This document shows positions 18,363 to 25,485 of a stretch of 64,000 nucleotides of DNA, piece by piece. Both the position numbers and the translations under genes were made by a program. A model generated the notes under the pieces. It ran no database searches, was not told where the DNA came from, and saw only the letters and a list, made by a program, of their open reading frames with translations. The stretch covers positions 1,178,001 to 1,242,000 of the forward strand of contig NZ_JBHTMY010000003.1 of NCBI RefSeq assembly GCF_042679565.1. The letters run 5' to 3'. The stretch is from Namhaeicola litoreus (GTDB taxonomy: Bacteria > Bacteroidota > Bacteroidia > Flavobacteriales > Flavobacteriaceae). The stretch's first letter is position 1, and each line of letters starts with the position of its first letter.

Positions 18363-18472
18363 ATCCAGATGTTTAATTGATGAGATCTAGATGTTACACT
18401 TATAACATCTGGATGTTTTATTTATAATATCCAGATCTCTTATATAAGAGATCTGGTTTTTACTATTTATTC
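18363..18472. repeat. Five degenerate 22-bp tandem repeats with palindromic cores
   Basis: Octamers of the form ATCYRGAT start at 18363 (ATCCAGAT), 18385 (ATCTAGAT), 18407 (ATCTGGAT), 18429 (ATCCAGAT) and 18451 (ATCTGGTT), that is, exactly every 22 bp. Flanks are partly conserved (GATGTTT after the core in the first three units). The fourth and fifth units together form a perfect 26-bp palindrome at 18431-18456. The spacing of about two helical turns puts the cores on nearly the same DNA face, as expected for cooperative operators. There are no spacers of CRISPR type and no cas genes. Confidence 0.7.
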
Positions 18473-18592
18473 TATTTGATGAACGACCTATTTTGTCTTG
18501 ACAAAATTTTGATTAGATATAAAAGTGTCAAAAAATCAACCATATCCCGCAATTTTATTTGATAAATCATTATTTTGGTACGTATATAACAC

Positions 18593-18602
18593 GTTGGCAA
18601 AC
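18593..18602 (+). repeat. Left R'-like arm of the cassette array
   Basis: GTTGGCAAAC marks the 5' end of the first cassette, preceded by TATATAACAC. A matching R'' half upstream was not found, so the left boundary is a half site. It lies inside the GTG-initiated form of the following reading frame, which argues that the gene starts downstream. Confidence 0.5.
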
Positions 18603-18635
18603 ATTTCTAAGAAAAGTAGTTTACAAGAAACAAAA

Positions 18636-19193
18636 ATGATTGAGAGTGATGGAATGACATATGAAATGTGGAAAATGGGGAAAGGTGTTTTTAAATATCT
18701 GTTTTTAGGGTGGTTAATAATTACACCAATCATAGTAATATTTCTAGGAGATATTTCTTGGAATTTTTTCTTAACGTATATAATCGTTTTAATCATTTTT
18801 CAATTATTCCGATTAACAAGAAAGAATATAAGTTCTAATTTTTATTTAGCTAAAATGAATGAGGAAATTATAATTCTCAAAAGAGATGGAGAAGAATCAA
18901 TTAATTTGAATTGGAATGAAGTTTCATCACTAAGTAGGTTACGATTTACCAACCCTGCATTGTATATAATGACTATAGAAGCTCAAAAAAACGTTGAATA
19001 TATATTTCCTACGAGTGCCCATTTATTGACCTTCTCTATAAGTATAAATGGAATTGGAATACAACGAGATTTTTCAAAAATGGGAAAACATATTAGAAAA
19101 ATGAAAAAGTTGAAAAACTTAAAATCATTTTACTTCCATTATGCTAATAATGTTATTCAAAATATAAAAAAAACGTTTGCCAACAATGTATAA
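18636..19193 (+). CDS. Cassette gene 1: membrane protein of unknown function
   Basis: The 185-residue protein starts at ATG 18636 (MIESDGMTYEMWKMG). A longer frame from GTG 18525 would cross the cassette boundary at 18593 and is not used. Two hydrophobic segments (YLFLGWLIITPIIVIFLG and WNFFLTYIIVLIIFQLF) are followed by a cytoplasmic-type domain that looks like a small PH-like or photosystem-assembly-type strand pattern (EEIIILKRDGEESINLNWNEVSSL), then a basic C-terminus. The stop codon falls inside the attC-like site: the last codons ACG TTT GCC AAC AAT GTA TAA are the R'' box itself. This overlap is common in integron cassettes. I do not recognise a named family. Confidence 0.6.
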   Translation: MIESDGMTYEMWKMGKGVFKYLFLGWLIITPIIVIFLGDISWNFFLTYIIVLIIFQLFRLTRKNISSNFYLAKMNEEIIILKRDGEESINLNWNEVSSLSRLRFTNPALYIMTIEAQKNVEYIFPTSAHLLTFSISINGIGIQRDFSKMGKHIRKMKKLKNLKSFYFHYANNVIQNIKKTFANNV

Positions 19194-19313
19194 CCGCAAT
19201 TACGGCCGATTCGACTTCGTCCGAATCCACTCGGAATTGCTAAGGCTTGTGCTAAACCGAAAATTAACGCATATTAACCCGTAACTGACGGTTATACGAG
19301 ACCGTTAGCTGCA
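19175..19313 (+). repeat. attC-like site B
   Basis: Outer boxes are GTTTGCCAAC (19175-19184) and GTTAGCTGCA (19304-19313). Inner arms TATAACCG (19189-19196) and CGGTTATA (19289-19296) pair exactly. The linkers between box and arm are unequal (AATG on the left, CGAGACC-type on the right), so the folded strand has bulged bases, as attC sites do. Confidence 0.6.
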
Positions 19314-19338
19314 ATTTAAAATGTGACTTTGCTTTCAT

Positions 19339-19911
19339 ATGAAATACCCTATCTTATTTGAATACATAAAGGAAAAGGCGAATATCAAACAGGAAGAGTT
19401 TAACCGTTTTTCTCATTACTTTATAGTCAAAAATTTACAGAAATTCGAAACGATATCAAGAGAAGGAGAAATTTGTTCAAAACTGTATTTTGTAAATAAA
19501 GGATGCCTGAGATTTTTTCATCTTAATGAAGAAGGCAAAGAATTAACTAGATATTTCGCTTTTGAAGGTAAATTTGGAACTGACCTTACAAGTTTAATTA
19601 CAAACGAACCATCCAAAGAAAATATACAATCAATTGAACAGTCTGAAATACTATATATAAATAAAACGGATTTTTATGAGTTGGTTAAAACAGAGCCTTC
19701 CATAAACTTGATTTATCGAGATATCTTAGAGATGGCTTATGTAACCTCAGTGAAAAGGATTTACAACTTTCAAGGAGAAGAAACACTACAAAGACTAAAA
19801 TGGCTGATGAATTATCAACCTATGATTTTGTCAAGATTATCTAATAAAATGATTGCTTCATACTTGGGCATCACTCCATACACATTAAGCCGTTTGAAAA
19901 CAAAACTTTAA
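19339..19911 (+). CDS. Cassette gene 2a: Crp/Fnr-like regulator
   Basis: A 190-residue cyclic-nucleotide-binding-domain protein. The roll is seen in LYFVNKGCLRFFHLNEEGKEL and FEGKFGTDLTSLITNEPS, and the C-terminal HTH in MIASYLGITPYTLSRLKTKL. It belongs to the common Bacteroidetes Crp-like group (FxxxGCLRxF, LGIxPxTLSRxR) and is not a close relative of the three regulators at 8-10 kb. The gene is the first of two in its cassette; an outer-membrane-type protein starts 68 bp downstream, an arrangement that suggests the regulator and its target may travel together. Start ATG 19339 is 25 bp inside the cassette boundary. Confidence 0.8.
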   Translation: MKYPILFEYIKEKANIKQEEFNRFSHYFIVKNLQKFETISREGEICSKLYFVNKGCLRFFHLNEEGKELTRYFAFEGKFGTDLTSLITNEPSKENIQSIEQSEILYINKTDFYELVKTEPSINLIYRDILEMAYVTSVKRIYNFQGEETLQRLKWLMNYQPMILSRLSNKMIASYLGITPYTLSRLKTKL

Positions 19912-19979
19912 TTGTTGCTCTAGAGCAATTTTTCTTCTAATTAAGGTTCATAGTTTAGCTCCGAACTATAAACTTGGAG

Positions 19980-20636
19980 ATGAAATCATATAAAATTTGC
20001 TTTGCTTTTCTAACTATTCTATTATTTAGTATTCAAAAAACTTTTGGTCAAAATCCCAAACCACCTTTTCCGGTTGAGATAATGACAGGTAACAAAGAAG
20101 TGTATTCACAGTTCGTGATAAAAAAGTATTTCAGCCCAACCAGTAATTTTGACTTTTTTGGTCTAGCAACGTACACTGCAAATTATAAGAATAATGTTGA
20201 GGAAAACAGAGCAATTATTATTTCTCAGTTTGGTTATAATTTTAAAAACGGATTTGGAGTAATGGCGGGACTCGATTTTAATTCATTTGCGGGTTTTTCT
20301 CCAATATTAGGTCCTAAACATAGTTTTGCAAATAAGAATTTTTTAGCTGTAACCAATTTGTCCATTTTTCTTAATGACGCTTTAGATGTCAAATTATTTG
20401 GTTTATATGAGTACCACCCAACAATTAACAATGATTGGAAATTTTATAGTAGGCTACAATTCATTCATAATTTGAGTATTAACTACAATGAACATAACAT
20501 TAGTTATATTTATTTAAGAGCAGGAATTCAAAGAAAACAATTTATATTCGGACTAGGTGCAAATTTCGACTGGTCTGGACCGAACAAAGTTTTTAATAGC
20601 AATTTTGGTCCTTTTGTAAGATGGGAGTTTGACTAG
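19980..20636 (+). CDS. Cassette gene 2b: secreted outer-membrane beta-barrel-like protein
   Basis: The 218-residue protein begins at ATG 19980 (MKSYKICFAFLTILLFSIQK) with a signal peptide cut after TFGQ. A TTG two codons earlier is not needed. The mature part consists of alternating strands with many Phe, Tyr and Gly (YSQFVIKKYFSPTSNFDFFG; GYNFKNGFGVMAGLDFNSFAG; YIYLRAGIQRKQFIFGLG) and ends in FVRWEFD. A small outer-membrane barrel is the best guess; ligand and family are unknown. It ends 6 bp before the R'' arm of the next site. Confidence 0.6.
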   Translation: MKSYKICFAFLTILLFSIQKTFGQNPKPPFPVEIMTGNKEVYSQFVIKKYFSPTSNFDFFGLATYTANYKNNVEENRAIIISQFGYNFKNGFGVMAGLDFNSFAGFSPILGPKHSFANKNFLAVTNLSIFLNDALDVKLFGLYEYHPTINNDWKFYSRLQFIHNLSINYNEHNISYIYLRAGIQRKQFIFGLGANFDWSGPNKVFNSNFGPFVRWEFD

Positions 20637-20642
20637 AAAAAC

Positions 20643-20780
20643 TGCAGCTAACAATGTGTATAAGCAATAGCGGTATGAGTGCTAACTCGAACCGTTTTTC
20701 CATTTAATTTAAGTATATTTAAATCCGAAAAGCAGTCGCTTAAAATCCGCTACTGCTCATACACGAGACCGTTAGCCACA
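20643..20780 (+). repeat. attC-like site C
   Basis: Outer boxes TGCAGCTAAC (20643-20652) and GTTAGCCACA (20771-20780). The inner arms TGTATAAGCAATAGCGG (20657-20673) and CCGCTACTGCTCATACA (20747-20763) pair over 17 positions with three mismatches, which makes this the clearest hairpin of the set. The linkers are AATG on the left and CGAGACC on the right. Confidence 0.65.
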
Positions 20781-20783
20781 ATT

Positions 20784-21413
20784 ATGAAACCGGAACTTGA
20801 AGAACGACTTGTTGGTTTAGAAAATATAATTCACGGAATTCATCATAATTTAGAATTGATGAGTTTTATAAATTATAATCTCCACAGAGAACCATTTAAC
20901 TTAGGAAATAATTTAGGCTTATTTTGGATTTGGACTTCCTTAATGGCTTCACAAATATTGGAATTCTACAAACTGACTAATAAAAAGGAAAAATTTTCTT
21001 TTACAAAGACAATTAATATTGCAAAAGAAAATAAATGCAAAGCGGATTTTGTCAATTTAGAAACTAAAACAAAAGAATTGGTTGAAATATACGACAAAAG
21101 TGACTATGAAGCTGTTAGAAGTAAATATCTAGCACATCAAGATTTAAATGTTCCTGAAATAGGAACTGAATTAAAAGGTATTGCTGATTTTTCAAAAAAA
21201 TCAGTTGAGCTATTTACATTATTCTGCAACGAATTTAAAAGGGAACAAACTGAATTTAATCCTGAAATTACAGAATCATTTAGTCAAATATTTAAGACAA
21301 TAGATGAATATGAAAAAGTAAAAGCCTTACTAATTGCTAGATTAATTCAAGGAAATGAAACAATTGCTATTTCTGAAATACAAGATATAGTAAATGAGAA
21401 TAACAGTGGCTAA
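20784..21413 (+). CDS. Cassette gene 3: protein of unknown function
   Basis: A 209-residue soluble protein starting at ATG 20784, four bases after the cassette arm. The longer frame from 20679 runs through the hairpin of the attC-like site and is rejected. The sequence is helical (ELEERLVGLENIIHGIHHNLELM; WIWTSLMASQILEFYKLTNKKE) with a motif YLAHQDLNVPE and shows no signal peptide. The general form resembles short HEPN/AbiU2-like helical proteins, but I cannot support that. The stop codon TAA is formed by the GGCTAAC box of the next site, so the gene ends in the recombination site. Confidence 0.55.
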   Translation: MKPELEERLVGLENIIHGIHHNLELMSFINYNLHREPFNLGNNLGLFWIWTSLMASQILEFYKLTNKKEKFSFTKTINIAKENKCKADFVNLETKTKELVEIYDKSDYEAVRSKYLAHQDLNVPEIGTELKGIADFSKKSVELFTLFCNEFKREQTEFNPEITESFSQIFKTIDEYEKVKALLIARLIQGNETIAISEIQDIVNENNSG

Positions 21414-21542
21414 CAACGTATATAATTTATTGCTTAGTTCTAGCCTACTTACGAAAATCCTCGCGGATTTTCTATTCGGTTTTTATTTGCTAAATTAGGT
21501 GCTTAAACACGCAACAAACCATATACAAGCACGTTGGCAAAC
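21406..21542 (+). repeat. attC-like site D
   Basis: Outer boxes GTGGCTAAC (21406-21414) and GTTGGCAAAC (21533-21542). Inner arms TATATAATTTATTGC (21419-21433) and GCAACAAACCATATA (21511-21525) pair with three mismatches. An internal hairpin AAAATCC-TCGC-GGATTTT adds a stem in the loop. Confidence 0.6.
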
Positions 21543-21557
21543 ATTAAAACTAATAAA

Positions 21558-23462
21558 ATGAAAGAAATCCTAAAATTCTTAATTCCAATTCTTTTAGTTG
21601 GATGTGCTCAAAACGAAAATTCTGGCAATTCATTTGATAATAGCTTATTAAAACATGACGATATTGACCAAAATATACCTTTGGAGGTTGAACCCTATGC
21701 AGACCCAGAAGTCATTAAAAATTTAGCACCAATCAGGGAGCAATTTGACAACCTTGCGATAACTGAAGAAAGTGAAACAATAAACCCCAGAATGACTTCT
21801 TTTGCTAAACAAATGGCAAAAACCATATATGAACCAGTGAAAGATAAAGTATTTCTTATGGCAGGCTGGCAACTAACTTCTACGTTAATTGTCATAGGAG
21901 AAGATGGTCTAATAGTTGTAGACCCTGGAGAAAGTGATGAAGCATCTGAAAGAATAATGTCAGATTTTAGAAAATCTACAAACATAGAGTTACCGGTAAA
22001 AGCCGTTATATATTCTCATAGACATCCTGACCATTCTTTTGGTTCCGCAGGCATGGGAGTAACACAAGAGCAAGTTGACAATGGTGAAGTAAAAATATTT
22101 GCACACTATCAATTTATGGATTACTTGGCGAATGACGCTAGTGTGGTTGGTGGTATTTTAACAGAGAGAACCGCTTACGGCGGCGCAACTTATTTAGGTC
22201 AAAATAAAGAAGGTTTAGTCCATGCAGGGCTAGGACCTACCTTTGCTGGAGGAAAAATATCATTTTACAAACCAACAGATATTGTAAAAGGGCAACTAGA
22301 AACAGAAGTTGCGGGTGTTAAAATTGTGATGTTTGAAGCATATGGAGATGCGGAGGATGAAATAGATGTATTCTTTCCAGACTTAAAACACGTTCATGGT
22401 TCTGAAACCACTCAGGGCGAGTCTTTTCCTAATTTATATACACTTAGAGGTACTAAATATCGTGACCTAGTAAAATGGTATAAAGGAGTAGACAATCTTC
22501 TAGATTTTGCTAAAAAGAGTAATAGTTTTAGTCACTCACATATGCGTTCTTGGGTTGGTAGAGATTTTATAGTTGAGCGCATTCAAAATTATAGAGATGC
22601 TATTCAATACACTCATGACCAATCCATATACCACATGAATCAAGGTGCAACTAGAGAAGAATTAGTTAACCTTATTTCATTACCAGAGCAACTAAAAAAA
22701 GACCCATGGTTACAGGAGTTTTATGGAAGTGTAGAACATTCAGTAAGAAATGTTTATAATGGTTACCTTGGTTGGTATTCAGGCGATGCTACTGAACTAG
22801 CTACACCTAATTTTCATAGAAAGGCGAAACTGTATGTTTCTGCAATGGGTGGTAGCGACAATGTGTTGAAAATTGCCAATGAAGCTATAGATGCAAAAGA
22901 TTATGGGTGGGCTATGGAAATATTAACTCATGCCGTGAGGGCTAATCCTGATAATAAAGAAGCTAGAAATGCAAAAGCAAAAGCTATGCAATTATGGGGT
23001 TACGAACAATCTAACATTTATTACAGAAACTTTGCTTTGTCAGGAGCAAAAGAATTAGACGGTACTTTAGATAAGTCTGGAGCATTTGACTTTGCAAATC
23101 CAGTTATAATACAACAATTTGGTATAGGAACTATATTAGAAAACCTAAGAGTAAAAATAGATGCATCAAAAGCGATTGATGCAGATTTTAAAATAGGATT
23201 TAACATTACAGACCGAAATGAGACATATGGTTTCCATGTGCGAAATGGTATTGCAGCATTTTATAATTATGTTCCTGAAAACGCTGATTTAGTATTGGAT
23301 TTACCTAGTAATGTTGTTTATGACTTTGTTTTAGGAAAAGAAAAAGTAAAAGATGCAATTAAAAATGGTTCTGGAACTGCAAAAGGAGATTTAAATAATT
23401 TAGATGTTTTTGCCAGTTTCTTTGACTTTACTAAGTCAGATATTAATTTGTCATCTAGATAA
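21558..23462 (+). CDS. Cassette gene 4: alkyl/aryl-sulfatase lipoprotein (MBL fold, SdsA1-like)
   Basis: The 634-residue protein hydrolyses primary alkyl sulfates in characterised relatives (SdsA1, BDS1). The zinc site is SHRHPDH (His154, His156, Asp158, His159) after the strand LIVIGEDGLIVVDPGES. The alkyl-sulfatase dimerisation region is clear (FYGSVEHSVRNVYNGYLGWY, then HRKAKLYVSAMGG and NPDNKEARNAKAKAMQLWGY), followed by a C-terminal SCP2-like domain. ATG 21558 gives a lipobox LLVGC (Cys16), so the enzyme is anchored in the envelope; the TTG at 21534 lies in the cassette arm. At 1.9 kb it is unusually large for a gene cassette. Confidence 0.85.
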   Translation: MKEILKFLIPILLVGCAQNENSGNSFDNSLLKHDDIDQNIPLEVEPYADPEVIKNLAPIREQFDNLAITEESETINPRMTSFAKQMAKTIYEPVKDKVFLMAGWQLTSTLIVIGEDGLIVVDPGESDEASERIMSDFRKSTNIELPVKAVIYSHRHPDHSFGSAGMGVTQEQVDNGEVKIFAHYQFMDYLANDASVVGGILTERTAYGGATYLGQNKEGLVHAGLGPTFAGGKISFYKPTDIVKGQLETEVAGVKIVMFEAYGDAEDEIDVFFPDLKHVHGSETTQGESFPNLYTLRGTKYRDLVKWYKGVDNLLDFAKKSNSFSHSHMRSWVGRDFIVERIQNYRDAIQYTHDQSIYHMNQGATREELVNLISLPEQLKKDPWLQEFYGSVEHSVRNVYNGYLGWYSGDATELATPNFHRKAKLYVSAMGGSDNVLKIANEAIDAKDYGWAMEILTHAVRANPDNKEARNAKAKAMQLWGYEQSNIYYRNFALSGAKELDGTLDKSGAFDFANPVIIQQFGIGTILENLRVKIDASKAIDADFKIGFNITDRNETYGFHVRNGIAAFYNYVPENADLVLDLPSNVVYDFVLGKEKVKDAIKNGSGTAKGDLNNLDVFASFFDFTKSDINLSSR

Positions 23463-23468
23463 AAAAAC

Positions 23469-23730
23469 GTTTGCTAACAAAGAACTGAGTTAAAATCCAA
23501 TTGTTTTTATGCTAATTTTGACACAAAATTTTCATCATAAGGTAATCCAGATTTAGCCACTGCAAAAGCTTGTTTAAGTAACTTATTGCAGACGGCAATC
23601 AGGGATAGTTTTTTGCTTGCGCCAGTTCGCTACACTCGTGTCAGTTTGGTGTGTACCAGCCTGCCGGCAGGCTGGCTTGCAAAATTAACCGCTAAACCAC
23701 GCAACTACTCATAGCCGAGACCGTTAAACC
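23469..23730 (+). repeat. attC-like site E, long and hybrid
   Basis: The left box GTTTGCTAAC (23469-23478) and the right box GTTAAACC (23723-23730, after CGAGACC) bound 262 bp, about twice the usual length. The inner arms do not pair well, which suggests a fusion of two sites after a cassette was lost. A perfect 20-bp palindrome lies inside. Confidence 0.4.
23656..23675. repeat. 20-bp GC-rich perfect palindrome
   Basis: CCAGCCTGCCGGCAGGCTGG equals its own reverse complement. It is far more GC-rich than the surroundings and lies within attC-like site E. Confidence 0.6.
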
Positions 23731-23736
23731 AAAATA

Positions 23737-24714
23737 GTGACTAAAATTATAATTCTTTTCAATCTAATCTTATTTTGTCAGGTGACGACAACCCAAGCAA
23801 ATGAAAGTTTAGATTATACTATTTATCACCAGCGAGCAGTAGATGCTGAAATACTTATTGCTTCTGAAAATTACAAAGATGCATTACAAGTTTATGAAGA
23901 GTTATTTGAGAAATATGAATTTATCTTTTTAAGAGACTTTCAGATTGCAACTCAACTTGCATTATTCTTAAATGATGAGCAAAAATCTAAAAGGCTTTTG
24001 ATAAATGGAATAAAATCAGGTTGGAAAATAAAATCGATAAGAAATAATAATTTTTTAGATAAAATACGAAAAGGCAAAGATTGGAAATCAATCAAAAAGC
24101 AATACCATGCCTTGAATGAACTATACGAATCAACGTTAAATCAAAGGCTAAGAAAAAGAGTAAAGAAAATGTTTTCAAAAGACCAAAGGAAAGCCATTAG
24201 GGCTCTTTTCGCATTTAGTTCTAAAGCACAAGATAGATACGCAGAGAAAAAATTTGCGCCACACAGCGAAAAACAAATATCAGAATTCTTAGATATTCTT
24301 AATAATTATGGCTATCCGGGAGAAAAGTTCATAGGGAACGACTTTTGGATGTCGACAATATTGAGCCACCACAATTCAATCTCAAACGCTTACAACAGAA
24401 AGGATACACTTTACCAAAACCTTAAGCCTAAATTAAAGATTGCACTGAAAAAAGGTGAAATTTCGGCATTCGAATTTGCATTAATTGACGAATGGTATCG
24501 TGCGAGTAAAAATGATAAGGAAGAACCAACTTATGGAATTCTTGAAGGACCATTACGAAAGGATTTGAACAGAACAAATAAGTTGAGAGAAATCATTTTT
24601 TTGAGGCCTATCGAAGTACATAATAAATTGGTTGATATCCAGGATAAAACAGGAATGAATTTCTATTTAGACGGACATCCGTGGTCAGCAGCAAAAATTG
24701 AAATCAGAGAATAA
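23737..24714 (+). CDS. Cassette gene 5: secreted protein of unknown function
   Basis: A 325-residue protein that starts with GTG at 23737, six bases after the cassette arm. No in-frame ATG occurs before residue 147, and the GTG start gives a clean signal peptide (MTKIIILFNLILFCQVTTTQA). The mature N-terminus looks like a TPR-type helical repeat (AVDAEILIASENYKDALQVYEELFEKY). The second half has FSSKAQDRYAEKKFAPHSEKQ and SAFEFALIDEWYRASKN, phrases I have seen in Bacteroidetes hypothetical proteins without a name. Expected in the periplasm. Function not known. Confidence 0.6.
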   Translation: MTKIIILFNLILFCQVTTTQANESLDYTIYHQRAVDAEILIASENYKDALQVYEELFEKYEFIFLRDFQIATQLALFLNDEQKSKRLLINGIKSGWKIKSIRNNNFLDKIRKGKDWKSIKKQYHALNELYESTLNQRLRKRVKKMFSKDQRKAIRALFAFSSKAQDRYAEKKFAPHSEKQISEFLDILNNYGYPGEKFIGNDFWMSTILSHHNSISNAYNRKDTLYQNLKPKLKIALKKGEISAFEFALIDEWYRASKNDKEEPTYGILEGPLRKDLNRTNKLREIIFLRPIEVHNKLVDIQDKTGMNFYLDGHPWSAAKIEIRE

Positions 24715-24719
24715 AAAAC

Positions 24720-24730
24720 GTTGCACAACG
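24720..24730 (+). repeat. Right-end R''-like box of the cassette array
   Basis: GTTGCACAACG directly follows the stop of cassette gene 5 and resembles the R'' boxes of the other sites, but no clear partner arm is found downstream. The right border is therefore tentative. Confidence 0.35.
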
Positions 24731-24956
24731 ATGGCTCCTATGAAAAACACTAACCAAGTTTCTCGAAGCTGATATTTAATTTTTTATTCTATCAAACCAA
24801 GACGGTTTTGGCGTATTACAATGTTGTCAACCCATTTGACTCTTTATTTTTTTCAGATGTAAAACAAGAAAATATTCTATATAAAATCCTAATGAGAACC
24901 TTTTTAGCGCCACGCTCAAAATACGCATAACCCTACCTCCTATTCATTTTGTTTCA

Positions 24957-25346
24957 TCACAATTGCTTTTGAATTCGAAATATCACGTATGGACAAATAA
25001 CTATCCAAAGGAGAAATAAAACCCATAGTCGACCTTGAAAAATATGATAATCGCCAAATAATTTACGCCAGGAATGACCTGCTACAAAATGACCAAATAA
25101 AAATTCAAACAATATGGTAAGTACCAGCCAAAGAATGCCTATTTTGAAGGTCTGTTTTTGAGTTTCAGGTGACCATATTTTAAACAAAAACCAAACATAA
25201 ATGCCGAATAGGATGATCAGACTCATGGTAGACAATTGGTGGGCCTGCAATTCATTCAAGCTGTTCGCAATAACCTTTTCACGAGATAAACCGTTGACAA
25301 TGGCCACAATGATCATAGGAAACCATGCGAAAAAAAACTTCACCAT
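24957..25346 (-). CDS. Conserved four-helix membrane protein of unknown function
   Basis: The 129-residue protein has four hydrophobic helices (FFFAWFPMIIVAIVNG; TMSLIILFGIYVWFLF; IGILWLVLTILFEFLFGHFV; LWVLFLLWIVICPYVIF). The signature is a basic/acidic loop after helix 1 (LQAHQLST) and FGHFVAGHSWRKLFGDYHIFQGRLW before helix 4. This arrangement recurs in hypothetical proteins of many bacteria. No function can be assigned. The gene lies alone between the cassette array and a divergent aldo/keto reductase gene. Confidence 0.65.
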   Translation of the reverse strand: MVKFFFAWFPMIIVAIVNGLSREKVIANSLNELQAHQLSTMSLIILFGIYVWFLFKIWSPETQKQTFKIGILWLVLTILFEFLFGHFVAGHSWRKLFGDYHIFQGRLWVLFLLWIVICPYVIFRIQKQL

Positions 25347-25485
25347 TTTATAAAATTTATTTGATTAGTTTTATGAAGGATTTTCCTTCACTAATTTAGT
25401 CAAAAAAGCGGTAAATCTTGAACATAATACGAGAGGGAACAGTATACAGCAGGGTTAAAATCTTAGCGAATTAATTTTCCGTAAA

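Larger units (their letters stand above)
18593..24730 (+). mobile_element. Integron-like gene-cassette array (no integrase in the window)
   Basis: Six AT-rich plus-strand genes or gene pairs are separated by hairpin-forming sites of about 140 bp whose outer boxes are GTTRGC and GCYAAC. In four cassettes the arm at the 5' end is complementary to the arm at the 3' end of the same cassette: GTTGGCAAAC/GTTTGCCAAC (18593, 19175), GTTAGCTGCA/TGCAGCTAAC (19304, 20643), GTTAGCCAC/GTGGCTAAC (20771, 21406), GTTGGCAAAC/GTTTGCTAAC (21533, 23469; one mismatch). Arms differ between cassettes. In integrons R'' and R' pair in the circular cassette, which gives this pattern. The boxes do not fully fit the classical RYYYAAC/GTTRRRY consensus. 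The right end near 24730 is less clear. Confidence 0.6.

Noticed and set aside
18363..18472. CRISPR-like repeat array
   Set aside because: Units are adjacent 22-bp degenerate repeats without unique spacers, and there are no cas genes.
18525..18635. N-terminal extension of cassette gene 1 from a GTG start
   Set aside because: The extension crosses the cassette boundary at 18593 and encodes no recognisable domain; ATG 18636 is a natural start.
20679..20783. N-terminal extension of cassette gene 3
   Set aside because: The codons are the hairpin arms of the attC-like site and cannot be a conserved protein part.
23463..23736. Insertion-sequence end or transposon remnant
   Set aside because: A perfect palindrome and GC-rich patch are present, but there is no transposase fragment and no target-site duplication that I can see.
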